Below, one piece after another: positions 12,898-14,095 of a DNA stretch of 14,095 nucleotides. Both the position numbers and the translations under genes were made by a program. Below the pieces are notes generated by a model. It did not search any database. It was not told the origin of the DNA and worked only from the letters and a program-made list of their open reading frames with translations. Numbering within the stretch: the first letter of the stretch is position 1; every line of letters begins with the position of its first letter. The stretch is from Haloarculaceae archaeon (GTDB taxonomy: Archaea > Halobacteriota > Halobacteria > Halobacteriales > Haloarculaceae). The stretch spans positions 1-14,095 of the forward strand of contig JAHENO010000111.1 of the NCBI GenBank assembly GCA_018609945.1. The letters run 5' to 3'.

Positions 12898-13827
12898 CTA
12901 GAGGAAACTCTCGGCGAGAACGTCCTCGTGGGTGTCGCCGAAGACGTGCGTCTCCCCGCCGAGGACGTCGACGGTCACCTGCGCGGGTCCGAACAGGTCC
13001 ACCGGCAGGTCCGCAAACTCCCAGTCGGCGCCCTCGAAGATTTCCGCGAAGGGGACGCCGTGGTCGTCGGCGGCCGTCGAGACGACCTCCTCGAAGCGGT
13101 CGAACGGTTCCTCGACGGTCAGGTGGACCTGCCCGCCGTAGGCGAGGGCGTCGGTCGTGCGGGCCATCGCGGTCGCCTCGTCGCTCGCGACGGGCGCGAC
13201 GGGGGCCGACCCGGTCGCCGAGAGGACGTCCGCCGGGTCGTACCCCAGGTCTGCCAGGCGGAACGCGGCGAGTTCGGCGGCCCGCGAGGCGGCGACGACG
13301 CTGCCCGTGATCGACGCCGTCGCGAACGCCGGAAGGAACACGCCGCTCTCGGGCACGCCGGCCCGTTCGGCGACGGCCCTAGCGACGGCCTCGTCGGGGA
13401 GGGTCCCGGACTCGACGGCCAGGACGGCGAAGTCGAATTCGTCCCGGTAGCCAACGCGGGCGAAGATGTCCTCCTCGGCGACGAGCGCGCGGGCGGGGCC
13501 GCTGCCCAGTCCCTCGAAGTCGCCGACGCTCAACTCCCAGCCGGCCGTGCCGGCACACAGCAGTCCCAGTGCGGGGTGGTCGGTCGACAGTTCGACGTGC
13601 GCGAGCGGGGCGCCGGCGACCTCGTCGAGGCGGGTGCCCACAGTCGCCAGGCCGGCCGTCACGATCTCGGACAGCAGCAGGCCGGCCTCGATTGCGCCGG
13701 GTACCTCGACGCCGAAATCCAGGACTGCGGCGTCTCCCTCCAGCGGATGGACCGCCACCGTCAGCTCTTCGGCGAAGTCGATGGCCTCGTCGACGAGTTC
13801 CGTGGCCATCCGGTTGAGACTCTCCAT
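12898..13827 (-). CDS. mch: Methenyl-tetrahydromethanopterin cyclohydrolase family protein
   Basis: 309 aa, close to the usual 315-320 of the family. It interconverts methenyl and formyl forms of the C1 carrier. Family features are EAGLLLSEIVTAGLA (47-61), LGSGPARAL (107-115), FASRAAEL-like helix SRAAELAAFRLADLGYDP (181-198) containing the catalytic Arg/Glu pair region, and GSAPVAPV (206-213). Haloarchaea are not methanogens and are thought to use folate-type C1 carriers, so the physiological substrate may be a tetrahydrofolate derivative; that is inference. Start at 13827: a GGGAGGAG purine stretch is very close to the ATG, and a CTTAAGAA box lies about 27 nt upstream, fitting a leaderless transcript. 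A later ATG (residue 7) is possible. Confidence 0.93.
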   Translation of the reverse strand: MESLNRMATELVDEAIDFAEELTVAVHPLEGDAAVLDFGVEVPGAIEAGLLLSEIVTAGLATVGTRLDEVAGAPLAHVELSTDHPALGLLCAGTAGWELSVGDFEGLGSGPARALVAEEDIFARVGYRDEFDFAVLAVESGTLPDEAVARAVAERAGVPESGVFLPAFATASITGSVVAASRAAELAAFRLADLGYDPADVLSATGSAPVAPVASDEATAMARTTDALAYGGQVHLTVEEPFDRFEEVVSTAADDHGVPFAEIFEGADWEFADLPVDLFGPAQVTVDVLGGETHVFGDTHEDVLAESFL

Positions 13828-13850
13828 ACTCCTCCCTTGGTGGGTGCCGC

Positions 13851-13877
13851 CTTAAGAACTCGCGGTCCAGTACCGCG
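13851..13877 (-). promoter_or_regulatory. mch promoter box with adjacent hairpin
   Basis: CTTAAGAA (13851-13858) is centred about 27 nt before the mch ATG. Just upstream, CGCGGT-CCAGT-ACCGCG (13861-13877) is a perfect 6-bp inverted repeat with a 5-base loop. It may be an operator, or the end structure of the transcript that stops at 13910. Confidence 0.45.
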
Positions 13878-13909
13878 TTCCGACGGCTCGGGGCCGGTTG
13901 TGAGGGGCG

Positions 13910-14095
13910 TCAGCGGTCGCTACGGGCCGGTCGGCCGAGCCGCTCCTCGACGTGGTCGACCTTCTCGCGGGCCGAGGCGTCCGACGTTCGTTTGTCGTCG
14001 ATTTTGAGGAACGTGCTCACGCGGTCGGCCTCGACGGCCGTGTGGGCCGCAGCCACAGCGTCTAGGAGCGTGTCGATGTCCTCGGCCTCGATGAC
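13910..14095 (-). CDS. MTH1187/YkoF-like thiamine-binding-family protein, C-terminal part
   Basis: Only the last 61 residues are inside the window; the frame is open to the right edge, so the start lies beyond 14095. The visible part begins VIEAEDIDTLLDAVAAAH and continues with a V.ADRVSTFLKIDDKR strand and a REKVDHVEERL helix. This matches the second half of the MTH1187 (DUF77) family: a GT.iEGed...v..a...aH.av...g..Rv.t.ikiDdRr....e.KV..Vee.l pattern. Family members are small ferredoxin-fold proteins of about 100 aa; some bind thiamine or its precursors. It lies 82 nt upstream of mch on the same strand; the mch promoter box between them suggests separate initiation. Confidence 0.82.
   Translation of the reverse strand, partial: VIEAEDIDTLLDAVAAAHTAVEADRVSTFLKIDDKRTSDASAREKVDHVEERLGRPARSDR

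Overview
The window reads as haloarchaeal chromosome. GC content is high everywhere except one AT-rich gap at the left edge. The predicted proteins are rich in Asp and Glu. Many genes have an A/T-rich TATA-like box about 26-29 nt upstream of the ATG and so are probably leaderless. FtsZ is of the archaeal FtsZ2 type and sits behind the haloarchaeal cell-division regulators cdrL and cdrS. Nothing here points to a virus, a plasmid or a CRISPR system; most of the window is core housekeeping DNA. I do not name a genus.

Layout. 1-423: AT-rich gap with no convincing gene. 424-1824 (-): Tat-exported lipoprotein of the PQQ glucose/sorbosone dehydrogenase family. 1825-2140: tRNA-Tyr(GUA) on the minus strand, followed downstream by a degenerate copy of its own 3' end inside an inverted-repeat unit. 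2280-4499 (+): the cell-division block cdrL, cdrS, ftsZ2, with five copies of one 8-mer in the cdrS-ftsZ2 promoter region. 4560-5579 (-): ncsA, which thiolates wobble uridine in tRNA. 5683-6336 (+): a conserved protein I cannot assign. 6462-8665 (-): cupin, endonuclease IV and a class I methyltransferase in series. 8762-10474 (+): tyrosyl-tRNA synthetase and a Trm9-like wobble-uridine methyltransferase, 6 nt apart. 10475-10787: a repeat-rich gap carrying a second tRNA-tail unit and an 82-bp hairpin element, downstream of tRNA-Gly(UCC) at 10788-10860 (-). 11091-11501 (-): small one-helix membrane protein. 11672-12346 (-): HAD hydrolase. 12396-13827 (-): mch (C1-carrier cyclohydrolase) and a downstream tandem winged-helix-like protein separated by one base. 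13910-14095 (-): C-terminal part of an MTH1187/YkoF-like thiamine-binding-family protein cut by the window edge.

Two themes tie the genes together. One is cell division: two ribbon-helix-helix proteins lie directly upstream of the tubulin homologue they are known to control in haloarchaea. The other is tRNA biology: two tRNAs, TyrRS, NcsA (2-thiolation of U34) and a Trm9-like protein (modification of U34) share 9 kb, and the Trm9-like gene lies next to tRNA-Gly(UCC), a tRNA that Trm9 modifies in yeast.

The most unusual signal is the pair of short inverted-repeat units downstream of two different tRNA genes. Each carries a copy of the 3' end of its own neighbouring tRNA, yet the two units share an internal layout. 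This looks like a small element family that uses or copies tRNA 3' ends. I do not know a name for it.
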